64,000 nucleotides of DNA, taken from Saksenaea vasiformis B4078. Its lineage: Eukaryota; Mucoromycota; Mucoromycetes; Mucorales; Saksenaeaceae. The translations under genes were made by a program, and so were the position numbers. The notes beneath the pieces are model-generated. The model made no database searches, had not been told where the DNA came from, and was given only the letters and a program-made list of their open reading frames with translations. Below, piece after piece: positions 34,681-45,399 of the stretch; positions within the stretch are counted from its first letter, which is position 1, and every line of letters starts with the position of its first letter. Where the stretch lies: assembly GCA_000697055.1 (NCBI GenBank), contig JNDT01002350.1, positions 62,001 through 126,000 on the forward strand, read 5' to 3'.

Positions 34681-36097
34681 TTACTTATCTACATTCTTAT
34701 TCACATCGGGACTATGTCCACAAGAGCGCCAATTGCGAGATACCTTGCTCAATATATTTATACATGATAGATAGGAAAAAACGGGGCTACAACTGGGTTC
34801 AAACCATAGCATCAATGTCTTCCCCATATAAAATATCATATTCATCCTCTCTTGATAGGCATCGCTTTCTCGTGCAGCAGTTTCTTTGAGTAAAAAAATA
34901 AACGATTTTATCAGAAGTGATTCGGCCGAAGATACTATGATTGATAAAGATGTCCATGATGGGCTTTCAGAAGCAATACGACCGGAATGGATGCCAAATA
35001 TTGCATCTGCTTTATGTATCTCTGGCGTTGCAATGTTGCTCTGACGATTTTTGCGTTTTTTAGCAACGAATTCTAGTAAGACAACAGATACCAATATCAA
35101 TTGAATTGTCCTTGTGTTGCAAACATCTTTTTTTTTTTTTTTTTTTACATAACTTGAGCTCAAATAGCTCCCTCAATGTTGATTTCATATCAGCCGAAGA
35201 TAATGAATTAGTTGGCAAATGGATGATGATGGCATCGCTAGCAAAATAGACTTCTTCTTCAGGCAACCATTGTAGCGTGTATATGTAACCGATATTATCT
35301 TGGAAATAAACCGGTTAGTAGTTGACCATCATTGCGCTTACAATATCTGTGTTCGTGCCGATCCAATCCATTGACATCGTCTTCGTGGCTTTCGGCTTGT
35401 TTGGTGATATCTTGACAGACTGGAAAACCTTTGAGACTCTTTCTTTATTTGGATGTAAAATAAGAGATGTTTACATGTGCTTATGCATCTTTATTGTTAT
35501 TCTGTTCATTCGGAGATTGTAATCTTGGCTCTGGTCAGCAGATCTGTGTTCCTGAGATGGCCTTGACTTTAGATATAATGCCGATCTTTAGATGTGGATC
35601 CATATCCTCACATGTGACCTATACGACAGTTTTGCTAACACCAAGTTTTTTGAGGTTGTTGAGAATAGAAGCGTTCACTCGTAGATTCTTGCACTGCTGA
35701 GCCAATCTGATCTCATTTGATACCGAAGCACGCTTCCACTCGTTGGACGACATTTCGATGGTTTCTTTTGGATCTTGGCATTTCAACAGAAAATCAATCT
35801 TCCTCGAATAACTGGGCGAGATATCCATAGTGTGGAAGATGGCCTTGCTGGTTTCAATCTCACGTTTTGTTGATGCGGATCCGGACTCCCTGAAAAGTAT
35901 AACATACGTATAGAAATAAGTAATGCAGTTGCTGATGTTATATATCGTAAGTAGATGGTTTTACTCATACAACCTGATATCAGTTTTTTTAAAGATCGTG
36001 TCCAATATCGATGTAAATCTGCGATAATACGTGATTTCGCTTGTTTTCGTTTCATCGTCCCAGGCGTCAAAAGATTCAATGCTAACAAAACAGACAA
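34681..36097 (-). pseudogene. Second degenerate member of the lineage-specific family seen at 21.9-23.3 kb
   Basis: Read on the minus strand: SIESFDAWDDETKTSEITYY and RRFTSILDTIFKKTDIRLYE (36097-35975); an intron-like gap; GESGSASTKREIETSKAIF and SNEWKRASVSNEIRLAQQ (35890-35700); then, in scattered frames, LPEEEVYFASDAIIIHLPTN and FFELKLC near 35160-35260; then VAKKRKNRQSNIATPEIHKA near 35050. The order (small domain, 'TxLRxxxGE', 'EWKR', 'xVYxAxxxxxxLP') parallels the other relic. Frames change several times, so it is not a functional gene. Confidence 0.5.
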
Positions 36098-36500
36098 ACA
36101 GTTAACTGACTAAATACGTTGGCTGCCTCATTCTTACAGCGCATCCTCTCTAATTTGAAGTCCTCATTTCCTTGCAAAATGCTTGAAAATTCCGGGTTTC
36201 GATATTACAGAGGATATGTCACAAAACCTTCTGAGTATGAATTGAGTTATGTGGTGGATAAAGCTCTCGTTTGGCACACTAAAACGCAATCCTAATACCT
36301 TCCAAAATTGCTGGCACAAGACAGGTCTCATGGATAAAGCTGTTCATGGAGACGAAGCAACCTCGGTGCTGGATGAACTTGTGACAAGCATGAATTGTCA
36401 ACTTCAGGCTATCAAGTGGACCACAATGACAATATCCGGTTTCAAGAGTGGCTGCCGGGAAGAAGAGGTTACTGCTGATTCAAGAACTGAATAAGACGCA
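36098..36500 (+). mobile_element. Probable pogo/Tigger-like transposase C-terminal fragment
   Basis: A plus-strand reading near 36190-36490 gives FDITEDMSQNLLSMN, a stop, then VMWWIKLSFGTLKRNPNTFQ followed directly by NCWHKTGLMD. The 'WxxVxxxTIxNCWxKTGL' arrangement resembles the C-terminal end of pogo/Tigger DDE transposases. Only this end is seen, and terminal repeats were not found. A second short FDITED-like word (LELDITEDLKTY, 36725) lies downstream. Confidence 0.45.
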
Positions 36501-37499
36501 TTCACTGATACGAAGACGAGGAGAATGCGAAAGATGACATACCCAGATCCTGCGGAAGAGAAATGTTGCATTCCTCGTAAAGATATACTGTTTCGCATTG
36601 ACACAATGATAGATTTTCTTGATGACGAGTTATTACATCATATTTTGCAAAGGATCAATGCGATCAGTAAATCTTTGAGCACTAAATCTCCCCCCGATAA
36701 GATATTCAACCTCCTTTTCAGGCTCGAACTTGATATTACAGAGGATCTGAAAACCTACACTATCTTTCTGGCGGTGGACCCGAAATTTGTTGTAGGGTTT
36801 TGACATTAGAAAGGCTGCACCGTAGCATAAACAAAGGGGGATACAAGCCTTTGCTTTTGCCACTGTAGTCATCTTTTATGAAACCCATAGAGGGATTGTT
36901 GTATAGAGCACAGATGAGGACACAGATCCACGTCTAAAGGTCGGCATATCCAAAGTCAGGACCAGGGTCAACATTAAAAGGGTAATCCATCTCTTACTTT
37001 TACATCAAATCAAGAAGAGTTTCAAAGGACCTTCTGTCTGTCAAGTAATATCTAAATATCCGAAATCCACAGATGTGGGCGGATGGTTAAGTTCTCCAAA
37101 ATGCCTAAAAGATGCACGAAACTGGTGTATCTATATGTCATATGTCATCTCTTGTAGAAGACCTTCTCCAAGTCAAAAAAAAATGCTCCTTTTATAAATC
37201 CCATTGTGTTATAACACGTAATGGTCATTTTGATCTATTGCGTTTCTTGAGACATCAAGGGGTGCTTGCACGTTATATATTTATTTGTCACTTTTCGGAC
37301 TGGGAGATGATTTTCTATCTACCAAACTTCTGGATAACCGCCGCGGTGTATATGATGATCTTAGTGTAGTCCCTCTGTTTTCTTAATAACTCCTGATTAT
37401 TTCTATGCTTGATAGCGGCACAACCCAGAGCGACCGAATCAAAAGAACAATTGTCGTTGCATAGTACTTTTATAGCCTTATATGAGTCCACCAGCAAAG
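36501..37499. other. Spacer with unassigned fragments
   Basis: A 92-codon plus frame (36525-36803) is open but unrecognised. The rest holds short frames only. A left flank shared with the 19-kb duplication begins near 37500. Confidence 0.35.
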
Positions 37500-37682
37500 A
37501 GAGGTACTTGCAAACTCTCAACATCCTTTCTACGCATTATGTGCAACGGATTTGTTTTATTTGTTTCATATCTTATTTGGAGAGCAAGAGAGAATAAGAA
37601 TGAGCGTACAGTCAGGGAACGACAGCAGAATTCGAATTCATATGTCCGTGCGAGGGATAAGGAGTGGGATCAGTGCAGGCAG

Positions 37683-38033
37683 TTAAGTATGACTGTCGAT
37701 CACGGCTTCCTCTATCTTTATCAAGCCCCACGCTCGTCGGTAAGTGGCACCATAGTCCTCATCTTCTCCGAACATTATGGAATCTGCACCTTCATAAAAG
37801 AAGGGTTTGGATGCTTCACTGAATTCTTCGTCCTCGTATAGCTCACGTGCCAATTTGCGCATTAGCTGCTGCGCTTTTTCATAATCACTGCACACGTAAG
37901 TCGAAATACTATCGTCATCCACATCTTCTTTATACGGAGAGAAGATGACCGTTACAACGTAGACAGTGTTATTAGAGAGAATGCTTGAGCTCTCCTGATC
38001 TTGTTCCTCCTCTGTTTTCTGTCGTTTTGACAT
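37683..38033 (-). CDS. 116-residue acidic protein of unknown function, intact copy
   Basis: Starts MSKRQKTEEEQDQESSS, a short charged leader. A compact region follows with a beta strand (YVVTVIFSPYKED), an acidic helix (DYEKAQQLMRKLARELYED) and the C-terminal motif YGATYRRAWGLIKI, ending DSHT. There is no signal peptide, membrane segment or known domain. The frame is intact, in contrast to its broken paralogue at 19284-19633. Both copies have homologous flanks, and the same type of short tandem repeat lies on their upstream side. The gene therefore travels with a repeated segment, which suggests element cargo or a recently amplified gene. I do not recognise the family. Confidence 0.65.
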   Translation of the reverse strand: MSKRQKTEEEQDQESSSILSNNTVYVVTVIFSPYKEDVDDDSISTYVCSDYEKAQQLMRKLARELYEDEEFSEASKPFFYEGADSIMFGEDEDYGATYRRAWGLIKIEEAVIDSHT

Positions 38034-38149
38034 AATAAACTCGAAATCACTTGCAACCTGGCTTTTTAAAACGGTGAATACATACGCGTAGTGAATTCGA
38101 CAATTACGTCAGACATCAGCTTTGCGTATCATAGTCTTTTTATGTTACC

Positions 38150-38290
38150 TCCAAGTCGATTGTCTCGTGTTAACTATCAGATTATTTTATCTTAAGCAGA
38201 GGATGTATCAGTGATTGAATTCTTACTATTTCATGGAAATGGTGTCTCAGAAACAGATTCCATTTTCTCATGCAGAAGCCGTGTCCGTCC
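38150..38290 (+). repeat. Degenerate tandem repeats (about 38-bp unit), array B
   Basis: Two to four poor units (GATTGTCTCGTGTTAACTAT, CAGAGGATGTATCAGTGAT, GATTCCATTTTCTCATGCAG) in the same position relative to the small gene as array A at 19.75 kb. Confidence 0.6.
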
Positions 38291-38524
38291 TATCTGATAA
38301 CGGGAAGTGGCGCGTATTTGAGAGGAACAGCAACTCTTCCCTTCTCTTTTCAATACATTTTATTGCCATCTTTATCATTCAACTATCTGATAAAGGAAAG
38401 AACGTAATCCTAGAAGAGATGCAAAGATCATATAGCCGCATGAATCCAGCGTGCCTGAGAATGAATTCAGGAAGACTGGGCATGAGGTGCAATGCTTTCG
38501 CTAAAGTTAAGTAAGCGCATGATT

Positions 38525-38640
38525 ATGTTGTCAACCCATGAACTGACGACCGCATATCCAATTCCTTGTTTAGTGCAAACTCAGCTTTTCATGGACCCAT
38601 AACTTGGTTAGAGTACCGTAAAACATTGTTCAGTAAACAG
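38525..38640 (-). repeat. Terminal fragment of the dispersed element, minus orientation
   Basis: The reverse complement reads ATGTTTTACGGTACTCTAAC, then ATGGGTCCATGAAAAGCTGA and GGATATGCGGTCGTCAGTTC. These match the head block of copies 3, 4 and 6. Only the first roughly 110 bases are present. Confidence 0.6.
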
Positions 38641-38797
38641 TAAGAGGTCTTCCTGCAACCGCACATATACTTATCCAATCTCACAAATCATTCTATCATT
38701 TCTTGCTTCCATTTAGTTTTAGATCAGCAAAACAAAACAAAAAAAAGAACTTCCATTGAAATTTTTAGCAAAGGTCTAAGTATGTACAGAATAGGTA

Positions 38798-41700
38798 TCA
38801 TGGTCGCCTAGTATAATGCTTTTGCCAGGCTAACACTTTTGCTGCCGAATCCTGATCGCCCGCTTTGAGGAATGCTTTCATAAATAACTTGTAGGTAGTT
38901 TCGTCAGCCTGTAGACTTCTTTGATGAGATCCAAGGAGCATCACAGGGCCCTGCTGCGGTTGCTTTCTTTGCTTCTCATGCTTATCATTCTTCCTACTCT
39001 CAGCTATCAGATCCCATGCAAAGCGATGCACTGATCCAGCCGGTGCATCCACCGGTGGCGGTGGTCGTTTCTTCATGGCCTTGTCATCCTCTGACGCCGC
39101 GAACCATTCAATCTCTTCCCGTGTGTGCCCCACAGCCGACTCAAAAATGTCCCAAATCGTATCCGACGGCAATGGATACGGCGCGTTTTTCTGCAGCAGA
39201 GCCTCTTTCCATTTACCCTGCCCAATCAATATCCGTTCCTGACGGGCAGACCGGGTATCGATCCGTAGAAAACCTTGGATTAAAAGATTAAACGTCACCA
39301 TATCTACTTCCAATCGCTCGGAGTGGTTGCGCATTGTCTTCACAAACTTCTCAATCATTCCCCAGTCTCGTTTCTCCACCAAGCCACGTATGATGGTATT
39401 TGTCGTCCAACTGTCTGGCTTTGTTTCTGAATGAAGCATCGTGGTAAAGATCTGGTATGCGGTCTGCAGCTGACCAGCGTTGACGAAAGACTTGATCAAC
39501 GTGTTGTAAGTGACGATATTTGGAGAATAGCCTGCTTCAAGCATGCTTTCAAACAACTTCTTCGAGCGTGACAAATTTGGTTGTGGTAGCCGTGCTGCAT
39601 AGGCATTTAAAAGCGTGTTGTAAAACGAGGTTGAGGGCCTCTTTTTGGCTACACAACCTTTGTCATCTTCGTTTTGTTTGAATTTCAATCGGTAGGCCAG
39701 ATCGCGCCATGCTCGTTCTGCTTTTCGGATGTCATTGCTCTGGCTTGCTGCTTCAATCATTGCCAAGTAAATGGCAGGTTTTGAACATCGTTCTGTAGAC
39801 GTAGTGTGGCTGTTCCCATCCCCTACCCCAATTTCCCCTCGAACCCATCTGTACAAACGATAGGCGTCGTTGCCTTGTCCTCTGTCTCCCAACGTCTTGA
39901 TAATACGCGCGATGTTATTCGACTTGATTTGGATATCTAACACACGTTCCAACGCCTGTACAGCACGGACAATCGAAGAACCTGAAACCGCAGGAACGCC
40001 ATTCTTGTTTAAACTCAGTAAATGGTTGACAATGCGCGTGATCGTGTTTGACGTAAACTCGATCTTCCGTTTCCTCAGCATGGATTCGCATTTGTTCCAA
40101 TCCCCTTTGGCGCACGCAGATTCTACAGCAAATTTGACAAGCTTACGATTTCTTTGTAATGCTTGACCTAAGGCGTCGGATCCCAAATTATCGTAATAAT
40201 CCATGCATTTTGACCATTCACCACGTTCTAACCAGGCTTCCATAATGGCAGCATAGCCATCAAAGGCAGGATCGGTTGGAATTGTCACTGCAGAGCAAAC
40301 TAATGTCTGATAGTCAGGAGAATCAAGCCACCTCAACGCTTGCTCCATCTGCCCCTGTCGAATATAACTCTGCACGATTGCTAAATGAAGATCCGCACCG
40401 ATAGGAAGGTTTTGTTTCTTCATATCGTATAACACGGACTCTGCACGTTCGGTTGCATTCGCGTTGGCATAGAGATGGATAAATGCACTGTACACATTGA
40501 GATCATGTGATGAACTTAATGTATCATACAAAGTCTGGGTATCGGAAGAGGAAAGAGAGGTGCCAAATGTCTTCAACATTATACTCGTAGCGTACAACGA
40601 TGGCTGAAGATGATGTCGCTGCATCAAATTGAACACAAAATCGCAACGCGTAAAATCATCATCTAGTGCGTAGATATCCAACAGTCGGTCGCACGTTTTG
40701 GTGGTTGGGACAAGGTCTGGTACAGCTTCCGACAGTAACTGGATGATGGAATGCAAACGCGATGATGTGAACATATGTCGCGTAGATAATGGAAATGCAT
40801 ATTCCGTTGTCGCGCGCCGTTTCTCTATCTCTTTTGCAAATTCATCCACAAAACGTTCAATCGATGCTGCGTCCCGCTCGCCCCCTGCACAGGGAGCTTT
40901 CATGAGGTGCTCGTAGCCTTGAAACACGTAGGTTATCATGCGGCGCAATGCAACCGGATTGCTAGTCAGTTCCTCTGTAGAGAATGTTTCAAGCGCAGTC
41001 ATTGCATGTCGCATATTCTTCTTCTTGGCACATATTTCCACAAGCTTTCCCAGTCCAGCACATGCGACAGCAGGTTCCACGATTTTCTTCATTTCATCCA
41101 AAACACGAGATGCCTGTCCAAGTTTCCCACCACACAGATACGTTTCCAGATAATGCTCGTACAAGCCAGAGGATCGCAACGTAGCAAGTGAAAGTCTAGA
41201 TCGTGCGGAAGTGAACACTTCGGACGATTGCTCGAGGCATCCAACCCGCGCGTAAGCTGTGATGGTCATACAGGCTATCGGTATAGTTGGCGCAATGCCA
41301 CGCTGTTGCATATCCTCGAATATACGCGTTATCCTTGACCAATTAACGGACTGGCGCGTCTCCCGGGCTCGTATATGAAGGACGAAAATGAGCTGCTCGT
41401 ACTCTGTTGTCGTCAATGGTTCAGCGCTAGTGAAATTAGCCAAGTCAAGATAAGCATTCCATAAACCATGAATGGAAGCTGCATGAATGGCATGTTTTGC
41501 ATGGAATTCCACAGAACATTGCTGCAACCGTTCATGAAAACATTCCACGGCGTCGTGAAGTGTCTGTGGTGGTACCTTCGAGCTTTCTTCAGCGCAGCTA
41601 ATTTGCTTTTTCTGTAGATTATCCTGGAATATAGGTGTCGTAGACAGTTGAGAGTAAGAAACGAGACGTAGGCGAGAAACAGAAAGTGCAGCTGGACGAC

Positions 41701-41809
41701 AGAGCATTGAATGTCCAGAGAGGTGTACAAAACGTGATAAATTGAATTTCCAGCGTGCGGATTGTTGTACGAGTGATCGCCTACATGAGTCGCTCAACTG
41801 GATGGACAT
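38798..41809 (-). CDS. Pentatricopeptide-repeat (PPR) protein, probably mitochondrial
   Basis: PPR proteins bind organellar RNA in a sequence-specific way and act in processing, stability or translation. This single exon encodes 1003 residues. The start is rich in Ser, Arg, Gln and Leu (RRSLVQQSARWKFNLSRFVH, ALSVSRLRLVSYSQLSTTP), as in a mitochondrial presequence. Degenerate roughly 35-residue repeats run through the protein. The clearest are AGYSPNIVTYNTLIKSFVNA and GQLQTAYQIFTTMLH, then TKPDSWTTNTIIRGLVEKRD and EVDMVTFNLLIQGFLR, in the C-terminal third (near 39280-39560). The last segment contains another repeat (ADETTYKLFMKAFLKAGDQD). The target RNA cannot be inferred. Fungal PPR genes diverge quickly, so no gene symbol is given. 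It is intronless, in contrast to most genes here. Confidence 0.9.
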   Translation of the reverse strand: MSIQLSDSCRRSLVQQSARWKFNLSRFVHLSGHSMLCRPAALSVSRLRLVSYSQLSTTPIFQDNLQKKQISCAEESSKVPPQTLHDAVECFHERLQQCSVEFHAKHAIHAASIHGLWNAYLDLANFTSAEPLTTTEYEQLIFVLHIRARETRQSVNWSRITRIFEDMQQRGIAPTIPIACMTITAYARVGCLEQSSEVFTSARSRLSLATLRSSGLYEHYLETYLCGGKLGQASRVLDEMKKIVEPAVACAGLGKLVEICAKKKNMRHAMTALETFSTEELTSNPVALRRMITYVFQGYEHLMKAPCAGGERDAASIERFVDEFAKEIEKRRATTEYAFPLSTRHMFTSSRLHSIIQLLSEAVPDLVPTTKTCDRLLDIYALDDDFTRCDFVFNLMQRHHLQPSLYATSIMLKTFGTSLSSSDTQTLYDTLSSSHDLNVYSAFIHLYANANATERAESVLYDMKKQNLPIGADLHLAIVQSYIRQGQMEQALRWLDSPDYQTLVCSAVTIPTDPAFDGYAAIMEAWLERGEWSKCMDYYDNLGSDALGQALQRNRKLVKFAVESACAKGDWNKCESMLRKRKIEFTSNTITRIVNHLLSLNKNGVPAVSGSSIVRAVQALERVLDIQIKSNNIARIIKTLGDRGQGNDAYRLYRWVRGEIGVGDGNSHTTSTERCSKPAIYLAMIEAASQSNDIRKAERAWRDLAYRLKFKQNEDDKGCVAKKRPSTSFYNTLLNAYAARLPQPNLSRSKKLFESMLEAGYSPNIVTYNTLIKSFVNAGQLQTAYQIFTTMLHSETKPDSWTTNTIIRGLVEKRDWGMIEKFVKTMRNHSERLEVDMVTFNLLIQGFLRIDTRSARQERILIGQGKWKEALLQKNAPYPLPSDTIWDIFESAVGHTREEIEWFAASEDDKAMKKRPPPPVDAPAGSVHRFAWDLIAESRKNDKHEKQRKQPQQGPVMLLGSHQRSLQADETTYKLFMKAFLKAGDQDSAAKVLAWQKHYTRRP

Positions 41810-42343
41810 GTCTCAGCTGCATAGAGAGTAGTCTCGTTTGAATATTCGTGTGCTGAAGACTTGCAGTTATAGGTTTCCAGTCCAAAGAGATTTTTCATGT
41901 TCGAAAGTCAACTAAGCCACCCATACAGGGGAAACTGACACCCTCCGACGTCCACAGCCGTTCTTTTTTCTCCTTTTTCTTGACTAAATGACACCATTTC
42001 TATTATCTATAGGATAGTACATAAAGGTAATATATCTGTAGCAGATTTTATAGGTCAACGTTGAGATTAAAGCTATTAACCTGGGAAACCAACCTCATTG
42101 TGCAACGTAGACAAGGCAATCGAACTTGGACTGAAAAGAGTGATCCTTCGTTCAAACAACATTTGATGAATGGAAAATTTATTCGCGAATGATCATCTCC
42201 ATGCAACGGTTGAATAAAGATACCAATGCTTCAATACAAACAAACAAAAAGTTACTGTTTTTCCTTCATACATGTTAAGGAGGAATTTTTCTTGCACCAA
42301 ACTCAACTCTCCGTCATTTTCGACTTCCTTTTTCGTCCTTTTT

Positions 42344-42610
42344 ATGGAGCTTACCTATGTTGAACTTTGGGCAATTGTTCTAGTAATGACAGGGCTATTC
42401 TTGTCCGGATTATGTTGGTGCTTTTGCTGCGGTACATGTGGTAAGAGAGTAATTCGTGCGAGCTGCGTCATCTTTACAATGCCTTTAGTTGGCAGAAGCC
42501 TCCTGCGTAACACCGCTTTTGCTCGATTTACGCGCGATGGTGGTGATAACTATCGGTGGGAGTACCACATTCCTAAACTGGACGACACTGTGGATTTAGA
42601 AGAGTGGTGA
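42344..42610 (+). CDS. Small Cys-rich single-pass membrane protein, unknown function
   Basis: I prefer the start at 42344 (MELTYVELWAIVLVMTGLFL) over the upstream ATG at 42272. One hydrophobic segment runs straight into a CWCFCCGTC cluster that may be palmitoylated. A GTAAGAG...CTTTAG segment (42442-42489, 48 nt, a multiple of three) looks like an intron. Removing it gives CCGTCVGRSLLRNTAFARF and a C-terminus ending DTVDLEEW of about 72 residues; retaining it keeps the frame open. The gene ends 24 bases before the end of the oxidoreductase gene on the other strand. I do not recognise the family. Confidence 0.55.
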   Translation: MELTYVELWAIVLVMTGLFLSGLCWCFCCGTCGKRVIRASCVIFTMPLVGRSLLRNTAFARFTRDGGDNYRWEYHIPKLDDTVDLEEW

Positions 42611-42634
42611 TAAAATCGCTTTCGCGTTTATTCA

Positions 42635-43983
42635 TTAAACAGAAGCAATGTCGACGACCTGACGTGAATTTGCCGACTCGATGGCGGCAACGATGAAAGC
42701 CAGGGCATGAAAAGCCTCATCTAGCGTGATACCGAGTTTACCATCATGACGCAGAACTTCGTACAGATTGGCCATTTCTCCCTCAACATCGACCCATTGG
42801 GATTGCTTGGCCTGCGTCAAAAGATCATCTATGCTGATTGGGTTACCTGAGGCATCAAGTAGCTCGAGATGACTGTCGTCAATCAAGCGTAGCGTTCCCT
42901 CAGTGCCATGTACTTCAAGACGCATTTTCTTTACACCAGCGGTACACTGTTCAAAGATCATCAATATATAAATCTTGGTTAACCTAGAGTCCTCTTACAT
43001 AAGTGAAGTTGGCCACACCCACAGCACCATTTGTTAGTTGAATAGTGCTAGCCAATGTATCTTCAACTGCGTGAATGCTGTGTGTCTTCGTTGCAAAGGC
43101 ACTAACGGCGGCAAATTTTCCTAGGATGGGAACAAGGTGGGCCATGTCATGGACGCCGCCATCGCTAAGGTACCCTCTAATTCTCCAACAATGAATGAAA
43201 CGGAACCTTTCGCACATATATATTTACCCTGCATGTTGTGGATTTTGTCGCCATGCGGTAGCATAATAAGGTGAATTGACATTGTGGGGACGAGCGGAAT
43301 CGTAAGTAAAGTTGACAATCTGATAAAACGTATTTTGAATACGGATGGAAATAATACACTGAATTTGGGCCTACCTCGCCAATGGTGCCTTTCTTGACAA
43401 GATCGGCAGCAATATGGATCAGCGGGTGATAGGCCCAGTTCTCAGCAACAGCAACAGCAGTTTCGGCCTCGCGTGCGGCCAGTACAATATTGCGTGCAGA
43501 TTCAAGCTGATGTGCTGCGTAACAGCATAAGCCATAAGCGTGTTTGCTCAGGTAGCCGACTTACCGATGGGTTTTTCGATGAGGATGTGTTTCTTGGCAG
43601 CAATAGCGGCCTTTACAATCTGATCATTTTTCAAACTCAGAATCACAAACTAGTTGGAGTGTATTGATCTACCTCTTCGTTGTATTGGATAGGAAGTACT
43701 ACATCCACAAGCTCTACGTTGGGATCATGGATAATATCGAGAGGATCGGTATAGATAGAGGATTCCGGAATACCAGCCTGAAAGGGGGTAAGTTAGTGCA
43801 ATGAGCGCTGACTAATCATTTCAATGGTGCACATACCTCTTTGGCAAATTTCTCTGCTTTCTCGCGAGTTCGATTGGCGCAAGCAACTATCTGGAACTTA
43901 TCTTGACCGAGCGCAGTATAGGCTCTTAAATGGCGATAGGCAAAAATACCTGTGCCAATAATACCAACTTTGACTGGAGACAT
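42635..43983 (-). CDS. Gfo/Idh/MocA-family NAD(P)-dependent oxidoreductase (multi-exon)
   Basis: Family enzymes oxidise or reduce sugars, inositols or related alcohols with NAD(P). The start at 43983 reads MSPVKVGIIGTGIFAYRH, the nucleotide-binding GxGxxA-type loop, followed by QIVACANRTREKAEKFAKE. The catalytic EKP motif is visible as KKHILIEKPIG near 43580. The second domain follows in further exons: AVAENWAYHPLIHIAADLVK (43430), a GGVHDMAHLVPILGKFAAVS block with the conserved His-containing motif (43150), and TLDEAFHALAFIVAAIESA near the end. The stop is at 42635. At least six exons with short introns are needed. The substrate cannot be told from sequence. The gene is tail-to-tail with the small membrane-protein gene. 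Confidence 0.9.
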
Positions 43984-45399
43984 CAGACCGGGAAAAAAGA
44001 AGAAAGCAACGTGTTTCAAATTTGGCGCTTTTTGCCAATTTGAGAATGGGGTAGCGCGTTTTACCCGTCACCGTCGCGTTACCTATCGGTCTTTCAAAGT
44101 TAACCCTTTGGAGAAAAAGATCTTGACTCTGCCAACGAACTCATTTATGGCAAGAGTCTGGCCGTTTCTGCTCTAAACTTTTATCTGTCAATATGTAGAC
44201 AGTCATTTGTAGCTATTCATATAATATGTACATGATATTGTTATACGATAGAATACAAGTGTATTCAAAGTACCTATCACATTACTATTGCATTTTGTGC
44301 TGATTGTCGAAGGCATGAAAAGATCCCAGTGATATTGCACCTTCAGCGTCGTATGATTGACCGACTTTTATACCAAGAGACTAAATCCAAGGGACGTTTA
44401 CGATACTGAGAATCCGGAAATCGATATTCCTTGTTTCTATCGTGTATATGTCTTGGATCCCGCAAGCATGCCTGAGACCTCACGCATAGCTCTGGGATTT
44501 CTTGTTGAAAACAGCAACAGCTATAGAAGTGTAAGGTTCCACGAATACTGGAATACATATGATATAATGCCTATCTGTAGCATTGTATACCGTCATGATC
44601 CCTAAACATTGGAGATTTCGCTTGATAGAATGAAAATAGATATCGACCCTCGTCCACTTTAGCATCTCTATTTTGGATATCCTCGAAGATAGCCTACAAA
44701 GTTAATCAAAGGTATGTACAAGCAACACATTTATAGCCTTCTAGTCCTTAATAATTCGTGCAGCTGCTTTATTGCGGATACTTAAAGTAAGGGAGCGACG
44801 TGGTGATTTGGTCTCGGTGACTATCGAATGATTTTACACTTCTCAGGCCGGCCATTTGATTCTATACTCGCATTCGTAATGGTATGTCTCTACTTTTCCT
44901 GTGTATTTATTGAAAGAGATTTGAGCAAGGTCACAATAACTGATTGTGTTTTTCGTCATGGTACAGCGATATTCCATACTCTATCTTGTGCTTTGGCAAG
45001 GATATATAAACTCGGCTACATTAATGCATCATGTTGTTGGCTCAGTTGTGGCGTGAACTTGGACGCTCCGAAGAATTTCGCGGATCTCAATAATGTATTC
45101 TTCCATACCACCATTATGAATATGATTTTTTTGTTACTGTCGGAAGTAAAGATTTAGATGCGCTATGGAAAATCGGGTCCCCGATTGACTAATTTTCCTC
45201 AGCTTAAAGTCATCGATCAGGAATCCATTCTCCCACAGTGATATCCACGTTTACGTTACGCTCAACTTGTTTCTAGTATATACTCTTCTGACAATTCGCC
45301 TTCCACCTTGTCCGACTATCGTTTTAATATTTTTCTATTAAGCAAGAATTCTTTCCGGGAAAGTTAGTATTTTTACTGTCTCTCTCAGGCCACTCTGCA
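43984..45399. other. Spacer with a possible eroded F-box/LRR-like fragment
   Basis: A 109-codon plus frame (44828-45157) is Cys- and Leu-rich and is followed by a reading KVIDQESILPQ near 45205. The pattern vaguely resembles leucine-rich-repeat F-box proteins, but no repeat is clear. Another frame (44357-44605) starts MTDFYTKRLNPRDVYDTENP and is unrecognised. No gene is claimed. Confidence 0.3.

Noticed and set aside
44828..45157. 109-codon plus frame as a real gene
   Set aside because: Only vague resemblance to leucine-rich F-box proteins, no repeats or conserved motif, in a repeat-rich spacer.
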